Source of the DNA: Variovorax sp. KK3
GTDB taxonomy: Bacteria; Pseudomonadota; Gammaproteobacteria; Burkholderiales; Burkholderiaceae_C
Length of the DNA stretch: 64,000 bases
Direction: 5' to 3'
Assembly (NCBI RefSeq): GCF_001984055.1
Contig: NZ_LYVO01000018.1
Coordinates: 32,819-96,818 of the forward strand
Positions within the stretch are counted from its first letter, which is position 1, and the number at the start of each line of letters is the position of its first letter. Positions 20,877-29,761 of the stretch are shown here, piece after piece. Position numbers and translations under genes: made by a program. The notes beneath the pieces were generated by a model that was not told where the DNA came from, made no database searches, and saw only the letters and a program-made list of their open reading frames with translations.

Positions 20877-21800
20877 ATGGTCAGTGCCGTCTTTCATTCG
20901 CCGCTCGATGCGGCCGCCGGCCACCTGCCGGCCCCCGTCGCCGCGCGCACCGCGGTGCCCGCCGCCGCACACGCAGCAGAGCCGGTGCAGACCGCAGCCG
21001 AAGAACGCACGCCGCGTGACTTCAGCTGGGTCTGGCTGCGCGTGCTGCCGCCGCTCATGGGCTTCGCGCTGCTGATCCTGATCTGGGAGCTGGTGGCGCT
21101 CAAGAGCACGACCGGCTTCCCGTCCCCGGGTGTCGTGTGGCAACAGGCGCTGAGCGTCTTCAGCGACCCGTTCTACAGCAAGGGCCCCAACGACCAGGGC
21201 GTGGGCTGGAACGTGCTGTCGTCGTTGCAGCGCGTGGCGCTGGGCTTCGGGCTCGCCGCCGCGGTGGGCATTCCGGCCGGCTTCGCGATCGGGCGCTTCT
21301 CGTTCCTCGCACGCATGTTCAATCCGCTCATCAGCCTGCTGCGGCCGGTGTCGCCGCTGGCCTGGCTGCCGATCGGGCTGCTGGTGTTCAAGGGCGCCAA
21401 CCCGGCCGCCATCTGGACCATCTTCATCTGCTCGATCTGGCCGATGGTCATCAACACCGCGGTGGGCGTGCAGCGCGTGCCCAGCGACTACATGAACGTG
21501 GCGCGCGTGCTCAACCTGTCCGAATGGAAGATCCTCACCAAGATCCTCTTCCCCGCCGTGCTGCCCTACATGCTGACCGGCGTGCGCCTGGCGGTCGGCA
21601 CAGCCTGGCTGGTGATCGTGGCGGCCGAGATGCTGACCGGCGGCGTCGGCATCGGCTTCTGGGTGTGGGACGAGTGGAACAACCTCAACGTCGCCAACAT
21701 CATCATCGCGATCTTCGTGATCGGCATCGTGGGCCTGGTGCTCGAGTTCGCGCTGATCCGCATCGCCACCGCGTTCACGTTCGAAGAGGTGAAGGCATGA
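20877..21800 (+). CDS. nrtB: Nitrate ABC transporter permease
   Basis: Inner-membrane permease of the NrtB/SsuC family, 307 residues from MVSAVFHSPLDAA. A hydrophilic N-terminal extension of about 45 residues is followed by about six transmembrane helices. The cytoplasmic EAA-type loop includes RVPSDYMNVARVLNLSEW. GAGGAG 6 nt upstream of the ATG at 20877 supports this start; an ATG at 20859 overlapping nrtA adds six residues. Its stop overlaps the start of nrtD (ATGA). Confidence 0.93.
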   Translation: MVSAVFHSPLDAAAGHLPAPVAARTAVPAAAHAAEPVQTAAEERTPRDFSWVWLRVLPPLMGFALLILIWELVALKSTTGFPSPGVVWQQALSVFSDPFYSKGPNDQGVGWNVLSSLQRVALGFGLAAAVGIPAGFAIGRFSFLARMFNPLISLLRPVSPLAWLPIGLLVFKGANPAAIWTIFICSIWPMVINTAVGVQRVPSDYMNVARVLNLSEWKILTKILFPAVLPYMLTGVRLAVGTAWLVIVAAEMLTGGVGIGFWVWDEWNNLNVANIIIAIFVIGIVGLVLEFALIRIATAFTFEEVKA

Positions 21801-22624
21801 GCACGAGCACTGCCATTGCTGCGGATGCGAAGTACATCCAGGTCCAGGGCGTCGAGCAGCGCTTCAAGACGCCCAAGGGCAGCTTCCTCGCGCTGCGCGA
21901 CATCGACCTGCAGGTGGCCAAGGGCGAGTTCATCACGCTGATCGGCCACTCGGGCTGCGGCAAGTCGACCCTGCTGAACCTGATCGCGGGGCTGACCACG
22001 CCCACGCAGGGCGCCCTGCTCTGCGCCAACCGCGAGATCAAGGGCCCGGGCCCCGAGCGCGCGGTGGTGTTCCAGAACCATTCGCTGCTGCCCTGGCTCA
22101 GCTGCTACGAGAACGTGTACCTGGCCGTCGAGCGCGTGTTCGCCGCGACCGAGAACAAGGCACAGCTCAAGGCCCGCACAGAAGCCGCGCTCGCGCTGGT
22201 CGGCCTGAGCGCCGCCGCGCAGAAGCGGCCCGGCGAGATCTCGGGTGGCATGAAGCAGCGCGTCGGCATCGCGCGCGCACTGTCGATGGAACCCAAGGTG
22301 CTCTTGATGGACGAGCCCTTCGGCGCCCTCGATGCGCTGACGCGCGCCAAGCTGCAGGACGAGTTGCTCGCCATCGTGCAGAAGACGCACAGCACGGTGG
22401 TGATGGTCACGCACGACGTCGACGAAGCCGTGCTGCTGTCCGACCGCATCGTCATGCTCACCAACGGGCCGGCCGCCACCATCGGCGAGATCCTTTCGGT
22501 GGACCTGCCGCGCCCGCGCGACCGTGTGGCCTTGGCGGAAGACCCGGTCTACGTGCACGCGCGCAAGGCCGTGATCGACTTCCTCTACACGCGGCAGGCG
22601 CACGTCGAAAAGACGGCAGCCTGA
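21797..22624 (+). CDS. nrtD: Nitrate ABC transporter ATP-binding protein
   Basis: ABC ATPase of 275 residues energising NrtAB uptake. Walker A is GHSGCGKST (residues 50-58), the Q-loop is in FQNHSLLPW, the signature is ISGGMKQR (148-155), Walker B is LLMDEP, and the switch histidine is in MVTHDVDEAVLL. It resembles NrtD/CmpD (single ATPase domain), not NrtC, which also carries a binding-protein-like domain. The frame is open far upstream over nrtB; the ATG at 21797 overlaps the nrtB stop and is the sensible start. Confidence 0.94.
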   Translation: MSTSTAIAADAKYIQVQGVEQRFKTPKGSFLALRDIDLQVAKGEFITLIGHSGCGKSTLLNLIAGLTTPTQGALLCANREIKGPGPERAVVFQNHSLLPWLSCYENVYLAVERVFAATENKAQLKARTEAALALVGLSAAAQKRPGEISGGMKQRVGIARALSMEPKVLLMDEPFGALDALTRAKLQDELLAIVQKTHSTVVMVTHDVDEAVLLSDRIVMLTNGPAATIGEILSVDLPRPRDRVALAEDPVYVHARKAVIDFLYTRQAHVEKTAA

Positions 22625-22647
22625 ACACGCGGCGGCGAACACGGGGC

Positions 22648-23922
22648 TCAGGACATGATGACCTGCAAGCTGTGTTCGTACGAGGCCGTCAAACGGTCGA
22701 AAGTGTCGGCCAGCACTTCGCTGGCGCGCACCAGGTCCGCCCGGCCCTCGGCCCTGTCGGCCTCGCGCACGCCGCGCACCAGCCGCAGCCATTCGTCGCG
22801 CGCGCCGGCGAGTGCGGCGCGGATCTCGGGCGAGCTCAGCGGTGCACGCTCCAGTTCGAGCAGCGAGGCCTCGAAAGCGTCCATGGTCGGCGCCAGACGC
22901 ATGCTCCATTCACCACCGCCCAGCAGCGATGCGAGCAGCGCATCCTTGGCGAGGCGCTGCGCCCGCATGCGTTGCCGGCCGCACAGGTTGACGATGCGCA
23001 GCGCGCGCCGTCCGCCCGAGGTTTCGAGCGCGTCGGTCAGCGCCTCGGCGGCGGTCAGGAGCGCCTCCGCGTCGACGTCGATGGCGCCGAGCGCGGCCGG
23101 CGACAGGCGCGCACCGAGCGCCGCGTCCAGCGCCTCCCAGGCCGCGCGCACGCGCTCCAGCGCCATCTTGCTCAGCTCGTCGAGTGGGAGGGCCGCGAGA
23201 TGAGCCAGGTTGTCCTGCACCCGCGCGACCGACTCGGTGCGCAAGCTGCGGCTGCGTCGCGCATCGACGCCGGCCAGCGCCTGCGCAGCCAGCCGCGCCA
23301 GCCGCTGCGACAGCATGCGCAGTTGCCCGGCACGGTTGATGGCCTCGGCCCACTGCGCCGCCTCCACCACGGAGCGCGACAGCTCGCCCACGCGCAGGTT
23401 GGCATGCATGGCCGCGCCACGCAGCAGCACGAACGCGGCGTCCTCGTCGATGCCGCGCGCCGACATCAGCAGGCCCTTGGCGCGGTCCACCCACTTGCGC
23501 TCGTCCAGGTGCGCGAGCGAGCGCGTCAACGTGTCGCGCAGCGCCGCCTCGCGCCGCCAGCGTGCGTCGGCCCGCGCGAGCAATGCGCGCAGCGCGGGCG
23601 CATCCAGGCCGACGGCGAGCGACCAGGCGTTCACGCCGACATGCACCAGCTCCTCGTGCTGCGACGCCGCCAACGGGCCGCAGACCAGGCTCACGGGATG
23701 CGGCGGCGCACCGGCCCAGGCCGCCTGCAGCGCCGCGCGCAGGCCGGCGATGGATGCGGGTTGCCAGGCCAGCAGCTGCTGCGGCACCAGCATGGAAGCC
23801 TGCTGCACCAGGGTGTCGCACGTCGCGGCGCCGATGGCGGCCGCATCGGACGTCGCCAGCAGGCGCTGCAGCGCGTCGGGAACGGCGTCGGCATCGGGCA
23901 GGACGAGCAGCAAACGGATCAT
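22648..23922 (-). CDS. ANTAR regulator with degenerate receiver and two P-box-like nitrate-sensor motifs
   Basis: A 424-residue protein in three parts. Residues 1-120 resemble the NasT/AmiR pseudo-receiver, but no clear phosphoacceptor aspartate is visible. An ANTAR domain follows (about 125-187: ERKWVDRAKGLLMSARGIDE). The C-terminal 230 residues are helical and contain two similar motifs, INRAGQLRMLSQRLAR (195-210) and IVNLCGRQRMRAQRLA (310-325). These resemble the NarX P-box and the PilJ-type sensor domain that bind nitrate or nitrite. So it may sense nitrate itself. It is transcribed divergently from narK, whose leader has an ANTAR-like hairpin. Confidence 0.82.
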   Translation of the reverse strand: MIRLLLVLPDADAVPDALQRLLATSDAAAIGAATCDTLVQQASMLVPQQLLAWQPASIAGLRAALQAAWAGAPPHPVSLVCGPLAASQHEELVHVGVNAWSLAVGLDAPALRALLARADARWRREAALRDTLTRSLAHLDERKWVDRAKGLLMSARGIDEDAAFVLLRGAAMHANLRVGELSRSVVEAAQWAEAINRAGQLRMLSQRLARLAAQALAGVDARRSRSLRTESVARVQDNLAHLAALPLDELSKMALERVRAAWEALDAALGARLSPAALGAIDVDAEALLTAAEALTDALETSGGRRALRIVNLCGRQRMRAQRLAKDALLASLLGGGEWSMRLAPTMDAFEASLLELERAPLSSPEIRAALAGARDEWLRLVRGVREADRAEGRADLVRASEVLADTFDRLTASYEHSLQVIMS

Positions 23923-23974
23923 GGCCAGCGCATTGTGGAAGAACGGTGCGCGCGCAGCATAGGCCACGAATGGC

Positions 23975-23990
23975 GGGCACGGGTCTTGCG
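23975..23990 (+). promoter_or_regulatory. Sigma-54 (-24/-12) promoter of narK
   Basis: GGGCACGGGTCTTGCG: GG (23976-23977) and GC (23988-23989) are 10 nt apart, and GGCAC and TTGC match the sigma-54 consensus. The predicted start is near 24001, immediately before the hairpin at 24002. It sits in the 243-nt divergent gap between the ANTAR regulator gene and narK. Confidence 0.75.
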
Positions 23991-24001
23991 TGACGGAGGG
24001 C

Positions 24002-24021
24002 GCGGTGTAACGAAGCACCGC
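24002..24021 (+). promoter_or_regulatory. ANTAR-type hexaloop hairpin at the 5' end of the narK transcript
   Basis: GCGGTGT/GCACCGC (seven pairs, the closing one T-G) holds the hexaloop AACGAA, with A at position 1 and G at position 4 as in ANTAR targets and in the nrtA leader (AACGGC). It starts at about +2 of the predicted sigma-54 transcript. A second hairpin, CCGGC/GCCGG with a six-base loop (24035-24050), and a strong CCGCCGG/CCGGCGG hairpin (24070-24086) follow. Neither has a T-run, so an intrinsic terminator is not evident here. Confidence 0.6.
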
Positions 24022-24165
24022 TTTGGTGAAGTCCCCGGCCGCAGCGCCGGCAGCTCGCCACCCCACGCGCCGCCGGCTCCCGGCGGTCCAACCCCCTTGC
24101 GTCCATCCACCTGCGCAGCCTCGCACCGGCTGTGCGGCGCCTTGGCGCATTGACGAACCACCGCC

Positions 24166-25446
24166 ATGTCCACCCGCTTCAAGACCTTCCTGAGCTCCGG
24201 GCACTCGCCCACCCTGTTCGCAGCCTTCCTGTACTTCACGTTCTCGTGCTGCATCTGGGTGCTCAACGGTGCCATGGCGCCGTTCATCAGCGAGACCTTC
24301 CAGCTCACGCCCGCGCAAAAGGGGCTGATGCTGTCGATCCCGATCATCGCGGGCGCGCTGATGCGCTTTCCGCTCGGCATCCTCGCGCAGTACATTGGCC
24401 GCAAGAACGCCACGCTGGTCGAGATGGGCCTCATCGCGGTCGCGATGCTGTTCGGATTCTTCCTGGTGCACAGCTTCAACGACCTGCTCGCCATGGGCGT
24501 GTTGCTGGGCATCGCGGGCGCCAGCTTCGGCGTGGCCCTTTCGCTGGGCTCGGGCTCCTTCCCGCCGCAGAACAAGGGCCTGGCCATGGGCCTCGTGGGT
24601 GCCGGCAACGTGGGCACAGCGCTGTCGGTGCTGGTGGCGCCGCCGCTCGCGCAGTGGCTGGGCTGGCAGGCGGTGTACGGCGTGGCGGCGGTTGCGATCC
24701 TGATCCCGATGGTCGTGATGGTGCTCTTCGCACAAGAGCCGCCCGACGTCGACAGCCATGCCAGCCTGCGCGAGCACGTGGCCTGCCTGTTCGAGAAGGA
24801 CGGCTGGGCCTTCAGCCTGATCTACGGCATCACCTTCGGCGGCTTCATCGGGCTCATCACCTTCCTGCCCTCGTACTACTACGACCAGTTCGGCGTGAGC
24901 AAGGTGCAGGCCGGCCAGCTGACCATGCTGGCCGCCTTCATGGGTGCGGCGGTGCGCGTGATGGGCGGCTGGATCTCCGACCGCTGGGGCGGCGTCAACA
25001 CGCTCACGGTGGTGCTGATGGTGGCCGCGGTGACGCTGGCGCTGATCGGCTTCAGCGCGGGCTCGCTGGTCCTCACGACGCTGCTGCTGATCGTCTGCTT
25101 CGCGGCACTCGGCGCCGGCAACGGCGCGCTGTTCCAGCTGGTGCCGCTGCGCTGGCCGACCACCACCGCGGTGGCGGGCTCGATGATCGGCGAGATCGGC
25201 GCGCTCGGTGGCGGCTTGGTGCCGAATGCGATGGGCCTGTCGAAGCAGTACTTCGGCACCTACCTGTGGGGCTTCTTGCTCTTCGCGGTGCTGGCCGTGG
25301 TGATGCTGGGCGTGATGCGCGTCATGCAGATCCGCTGGACGCGCACCTGGGCCGAGAAGGGTGGTCGCGCCCGCACGGCACCCGTCGCATCGGCCGCGCC
25401 GGTGGCCGATCGCGGTCGCGCCCTGCGCCGGCGCGTAGGAGGCTGA
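24166..25446 (+). CDS. narK: Nitrate/nitrite transporter, NarK/NasA MFS family
   Basis: Major facilitator of 426 residues with 12 predicted transmembrane helices. The nitrate signature region GNVGTALSVLVAPPLAQWLG follows SLGSGSFPPQNKGLAMG in helix 5, and the matching second-half region is GAGNGALFQLVPLRWPTT in helix 11. The last 35 residues are cytoplasmic and arginine-rich. It provides a second nitrate or nitrite uptake route beside NrtABD. It has its own sigma-54 promoter and leader hairpin; 41 nt separate its end from the convergent kinase/phosphatase gene, with no terminator between them. Confidence 0.93.
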   Translation: MSTRFKTFLSSGHSPTLFAAFLYFTFSCCIWVLNGAMAPFISETFQLTPAQKGLMLSIPIIAGALMRFPLGILAQYIGRKNATLVEMGLIAVAMLFGFFLVHSFNDLLAMGVLLGIAGASFGVALSLGSGSFPPQNKGLAMGLVGAGNVGTALSVLVAPPLAQWLGWQAVYGVAAVAILIPMVVMVLFAQEPPDVDSHASLREHVACLFEKDGWAFSLIYGITFGGFIGLITFLPSYYYDQFGVSKVQAGQLTMLAAFMGAAVRVMGGWISDRWGGVNTLTVVLMVAAVTLALIGFSAGSLVLTTLLLIVCFAALGAGNGALFQLVPLRWPTTTAVAGSMIGEIGALGGGLVPNAMGLSKQYFGTYLWGFLLFAVLAVVMLGVMRVMQIRWTRTWAEKGGRARTAPVASAAPVADRGRALRRRVGG

Positions 25447-25487
25447 CGACCATGCAGCCCCGCATTCCGCACAACCCCTTCGCCTGC

Positions 25488-27206
25488 TCAGCGCGGCAGG
25501 AACAGCAGCCAGAACACCAGCAGCGCGTTGAAGAGCAGCGAGAGGGCCAGCGCGATCTTCCACAGCGTGGCCGGATCGCGTCGCGCCAGCGGCGTGGCGC
25601 CGGGCGCACCGATCGGCCGCGCAGCCCCGCGCTCGAGCGCGAGCAGCATTTCTTCGGCCGTCTCGAAGCGCTGGCGCGGGTCGCGCGCGACGGCCTTGCG
25701 CACCAGGTGGTCGAGCCACATGGGCACGTCGGGCCGGATGCGCGACAAGGCCACGGGGTCGCGCCGGTAGCGTGCGCTCTGATAGGGCTCGATCTCGCCA
25801 TAGGGCAGCCGACCGCCCAACCACTGGTAGAGCACCACGCCGAGTGCGAACAGGTCGCTGCCGGCGTCGGGCAAGCCGCCCTCCCACTGCTCGGGATTCA
25901 TGTAGCTCGGCGTGCCCGCATGCAGTTCGCGCTGCGCCGCGCCCTCGCGTCCGGACAGCGCCACACCAAGGTCGAGGATGCGCCACTGGCCGTCGTCGCC
26001 CAGGTGCAGGTTGCCGGGCTTGATGTCACGGTGCACCACGCCGTGGCGATGCAGCCGGCCCAGCGCCTTGCAGATCTGGATGGCGGCCGCGACGACCTGG
26101 GCCACGGGCTGGCGCGCACCGTCCTTGCGCAGCTGGGCCTGCATCTGCTCGATGGTGCGGCCGCCATGCCAGTCGAACACGGTGTAGAGCGCGCTGGCCT
26201 GGCCGGCACGCGGATGCACGCGCACGAAGCCGGGCTCTCCGCGCGCGCTCACGCGCAGGCCCAGCCAGGCCTCGTGGGCCAGCATCGCGCGCTCTTCGGG
26301 GTCGCTCGCACGCGCAGGGTGCAGTGTCTTGATGGCCACCAGCGCGCGGCTTTGCAGGTCGCGGGCCTGGTACAGCCGATGCACGCCGGTGTCGGCGACC
26401 AGCGCGGTGACCTGGTAGCCGTCGAGCAGGTCGCCCACCTTCAGCGCGGCGGGCGGCACCAGCCGGCGCGCGTCGCCCAACTCGTCGTGCAGCTGGCGCG
26501 CGTCGAGGCCCAGCACGCGAATCACCAGTGCGGTGGCGTTGTCTCGGCTGCCGGCGGCGATGGCGGCCTCGACCATCGCGTCGCTGGCCTGCTGCGCGCT
26601 TCCGGCCAACGCCAGTTCGCCCACGCGCGCGGGCTTCAGCACGCCGTGCACGCCATCGGTGCTGAGCACGAAGCAGTCGCCCACGCGCAATTCGCCCTGC
26701 GTGTAGTCGACGCGCACGTGGTCGTCCAGGCCGACGGCGCGCGTGAGGCGGCTGCGCAGGTCGGGATGGTCCAGCGCATGGTCGACGGTCAGCGGCGTGG
26801 CGGCGCCTTCGTCGTGGCGCACGCGCCAGGCGCGCGTGTCGCCCACGTGGGCCAGCGTGTAGCCCTGCCCGTGCAGGGCCAGCGCGGTCAGCGTGGTCAT
26901 CGCGCTGTCCTTGCCGCGTCGCCGGTTGTGGTCGGCCAGCCAGGCGTTCTGCGCGGCGATGAGGCGGTCCATCGCGACCGTCGGCTCCCAGGTGTCGGGC
27001 GTGGCGAAGTAGTCGCCCAGCAGGCCGATCACGGTGGTCTGCGCCGCCTCCAGGCCATGGCCACCGGACGACACGCCATCGGCAATGGCTGCGATCAGCC
27101 CGCGCGACTCCTCGCCGCGCGGCGCATGCACCGCACCGGCGAAGTCCTCGTTCTGCGGACGCGGTCCGCGATGGCTGCTGTAGCCGATCTCCACCTCGAA
27201 GCTCAT
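25488..27206 (-). CDS. Bifunctional PP2C-type phosphatase / Ser-Thr protein kinase, membrane anchored
   Basis: A 572-residue fusion. Residues 1-235 form a PP2C-type phosphatase with metal-binding aspartates D21 (QNED), D43 (ADG), D184 (STDG) and D222 (SRDN). Residues 263-540 form a Hanks-type kinase with lysine K293 (VAIK), catalytic HRDIKPGN (392-399) and DLG at 412-414 in place of DFG. A single C-terminal helix (WKIALALSLLFNALLVFWLL) anchors it, with both domains cytoplasmic. The start at 27206 (MSFEVEIGYSS) is preferred over upstream ATGs that reach into nirB. It sits antisense between narK and nirB, suggesting a post-translational role in nitrate assimilation; the substrate is unknown. 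Confidence 0.88.
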   Translation of the reverse strand: MSFEVEIGYSSHRGPRPQNEDFAGAVHAPRGEESRGLIAAIADGVSSGGHGLEAAQTTVIGLLGDYFATPDTWEPTVAMDRLIAAQNAWLADHNRRRGKDSAMTTLTALALHGQGYTLAHVGDTRAWRVRHDEGAATPLTVDHALDHPDLRSRLTRAVGLDDHVRVDYTQGELRVGDCFVLSTDGVHGVLKPARVGELALAGSAQQASDAMVEAAIAAGSRDNATALVIRVLGLDARQLHDELGDARRLVPPAALKVGDLLDGYQVTALVADTGVHRLYQARDLQSRALVAIKTLHPARASDPEERAMLAHEAWLGLRVSARGEPGFVRVHPRAGQASALYTVFDWHGGRTIEQMQAQLRKDGARQPVAQVVAAAIQICKALGRLHRHGVVHRDIKPGNLHLGDDGQWRILDLGVALSGREGAAQRELHAGTPSYMNPEQWEGGLPDAGSDLFALGVVLYQWLGGRLPYGEIEPYQSARYRRDPVALSRIRPDVPMWLDHLVRKAVARDPRQRFETAEEMLLALERGAARPIGAPGATPLARRDPATLWKIALALSLLFNALLVFWLLFLPR

Positions 27207-27273
27207 GGCGCGCGATTGTCCACGCACGCCGCCATGCGCCACCACTTTGATTGAGTCCAGAAAGGTCCACCCC

Positions 27274-29748
27274 ATGAAGAAGATGAAACTCGTGATGGTC
27301 GGCAACGGCATGGCCGGCGTGCGCACGGTCGAAGAGCTGCTCAAGATCGAGCCCGACCTCTACGACATCACCGTGTTCGGCGCCGAGCCGCATCCCAACT
27401 ACAACCGCATCCTGCTGTCGCCCGTGCTGGCCGGCGAGCAGACGGTCGACGAGATCATCCTCAACAGCTGGGAGTGGTACGCCGAGAACAACATCACCCT
27501 GCACGCCGGCAAGAAGGTGGTGGAGGTCGACCGCGTGAAGCGCATCGTGCGCGCCGACGACGGCACCGAGGCCGCCTACGACCGCCTGCTGATGTGCACC
27601 GGCTCCAACCCCTTCATGCTGCCGGTGCCCGGCAAGGACCTGAAGGGCGTGATCGCCTACCGCGACATCGCCGACACCGACTACATGATCGAGACCGCCC
27701 GCACGCACAAGAACGCGGTGGTCATCGGCGGCGGCCTGCTGGGCCTCGAAGCCGCCAACGGCCTGATGCTGCGCGGCATGACGGTCACCGTCGTGCACGT
27801 CATGCCCTGGCTGATGGAGCGCCAGCTCGACGACGTGGCGGGCAAGCTGCTGCAAAAGTCGCTGGAAGACCGCGGGCTCAAGTTCGCGATCGGCGCGCAC
27901 ACGCAGGAACTCGTCGGCGGCGAGGACGGCCGCGTCAAGGCCATCCGCTTCAAGGACGGCAGCGAGGTCGCGGCCGACCTGGTGGTGATGGCCGTCGGCA
28001 TTCGGCCCAATGTCGACCTGGCCCAGAAGATGCGCCTGCATTGCGAGCGCGGCATCGTGGTCAACGACACCATGCAGACCGTGACGGACGCGCGCATCTA
28101 CTCGGTGGGCGAATGCGCCGCGCACCGCGGCATCGCCTACGGCCTGGTCGCGCCGCTGTTCGAGCAGGCCAAGGTGGCGGCGAACCACCTGGCGCACTTC
28201 GGCATCGGGCGCTATTCGGGGTCGCTCACTTCCACCAAGCTCAAGGTGACGGGCATCGACTTGTTCTCGGCCGGCGACTTCATGGGCGGCGATGGCTGCG
28301 AAGAGATCGTGATGAGCGACCCCTTCGGCGGCGTCTACAAGAAGCTGGTGATCAAGGACGACAAGCTGGTCGGCGCCTGCCTCTACGGCGACACGGTGGA
28401 CGGCAGCTGGTACTTCAAGCTGCTGCGCGACGGCCGCAGCGTGCACGACATCCGCGACAAGCTGATGTTCGGCGAATCGAACATCGGCGACACCGGCCAC
28501 GAAGGCCACAGCAAGGCCGCGAGCATGCCCGACGAGGCCGAAGTCTGCGGCTGCAACGGCGTGACCAAGGGCACCATCTGCAAGGCCATCAAGGACAAGG
28601 GCCTGTTCACGCTCGAAGAGGTGAAGAAGCACACCAAGGCCAGCGCGTCCTGCGGATCGTGCACCGGCCTGGTGGAGCAGATCCTCATGTTCACCGCCGG
28701 CGGCGACTACTCGGCAGCGCCGAAGAAGAAGGCGATGTGCGGCTGCACCGACGCGAGCCACCAGGACGTGCGCGACGGCATCCGCAAGGAGCACTGGCTG
28801 ACCCACGCCGAGGTGTACCGCGGCATGGGCTGGCGCACGCCCAACGGCTGCTCCAGCTGCCGCCCGGCCGTCAACTACTACCTGATCTCGACCTGGCCCA
28901 AGGAGGCGAAGGACGATCCGCAGAGCCGCTTCATCAACGAGCGCAGCCACGCCAACATCCAGAAGGACGGCACCTATTCGGTGATCCCGCGCATGTGGGG
29001 CGGCCACACCACGCCCGACGAACTGCGGCGCATCGCCGATGCGGCCGACAAGTACAAGATCCCTACCGTCAAGGTCACGGGCGGCCAGCGCATCGACCTG
29101 CTGGGCGTGAAGAAGGAAGACCTCGAGAACGTGTGGAAGGACATCGGCATGCCGTCGGGCTTCGCCTATGCCAAGTCGCTGCGCACGGTGAAGACCTGCG
29201 TCGGCAGCGAGTGGTGCCGCTTCGGCACGCAGGACTCCACGCAGATGGGCAAGGACCTGGAGCGCGCGCTGTGGGCCATGTACTCGCCGCACAAGGTCAA
29301 GCTGGCCGTGTCGGGCTGCCCGCGCAACTGCGCCGAGTCCGGCATCAAGGACGTGGGCGTGATCGGCGTCGACTCGGGCTGGGAGCTGTACGTGGGCGGC
29401 AACGGCGGCATCAAGACCGAGGTGGCGCAGTTCCTGGTCAAGGTGAAGACATCCGAGGAAGTGATGGAGTACGCGGGCGCCTTCCTGCAGCTCTACCGCG
29501 AGGAAGGCTGGTACCTGGAGCGCACGGTGCACTACATCGGCCGCGTGGGCCTGGACTACGTGAAGAAGAAGGTGCTCGACGATGCCGAGGGCCGCAAGGC
29601 GCTGTGGGAAAGGCTGCAGTTCGCACTCGACGGCGAACCCGATCCGTGGTTCGAGTCGAGTCAGGCGTCCGTGGACGTCCGGCAGTTCACGCCCGTCGCC
29701 GTGCTCGATGCCGCCGCCGTGGCCGCCAACGCCGCCCAACCGGCCTGA
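27274..29748 (+). CDS. nirB: Nitrite reductase [NAD(P)H] large subunit
   Basis: Cytoplasmic siroheme enzyme reducing nitrite to ammonium, 824 residues. It begins MKKMKLVMVGNGMAGVRTVE, an FAD-binding fold, with a second dinucleotide fold at VVIGGGLLGLEAANG. A BFD-like [2Fe-2S] domain has CGCNGVTKGTIC and SCGSCTG. The sulfite/nitrite reductase core has the [4Fe-4S]-siroheme ligands in TCVGSEWCRFGTQDS and SGCPRNCAESG. GAAAGG precedes the ATG at 27274; an upstream in-frame ATG at 27205 overlaps the divergent kinase gene and is unlikely. nirD follows after 13 nt. Confidence 0.96.
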   Translation: MKKMKLVMVGNGMAGVRTVEELLKIEPDLYDITVFGAEPHPNYNRILLSPVLAGEQTVDEIILNSWEWYAENNITLHAGKKVVEVDRVKRIVRADDGTEAAYDRLLMCTGSNPFMLPVPGKDLKGVIAYRDIADTDYMIETARTHKNAVVIGGGLLGLEAANGLMLRGMTVTVVHVMPWLMERQLDDVAGKLLQKSLEDRGLKFAIGAHTQELVGGEDGRVKAIRFKDGSEVAADLVVMAVGIRPNVDLAQKMRLHCERGIVVNDTMQTVTDARIYSVGECAAHRGIAYGLVAPLFEQAKVAANHLAHFGIGRYSGSLTSTKLKVTGIDLFSAGDFMGGDGCEEIVMSDPFGGVYKKLVIKDDKLVGACLYGDTVDGSWYFKLLRDGRSVHDIRDKLMFGESNIGDTGHEGHSKAASMPDEAEVCGCNGVTKGTICKAIKDKGLFTLEEVKKHTKASASCGSCTGLVEQILMFTAGGDYSAAPKKKAMCGCTDASHQDVRDGIRKEHWLTHAEVYRGMGWRTPNGCSSCRPAVNYYLISTWPKEAKDDPQSRFINERSHANIQKDGTYSVIPRMWGGHTTPDELRRIADAADKYKIPTVKVTGGQRIDLLGVKKEDLENVWKDIGMPSGFAYAKSLRTVKTCVGSEWCRFGTQDSTQMGKDLERALWAMYSPHKVKLAVSGCPRNCAESGIKDVGVIGVDSGWELYVGGNGGIKTEVAQFLVKVKTSEEVMEYAGAFLQLYREEGWYLERTVHYIGRVGLDYVKKKVLDDAEGRKALWERLQFALDGEPDPWFESSQASVDVRQFTPVAVLDAAAVAANAAQPA

Positions 29749-29761
29749 AGGAGCAACAACC

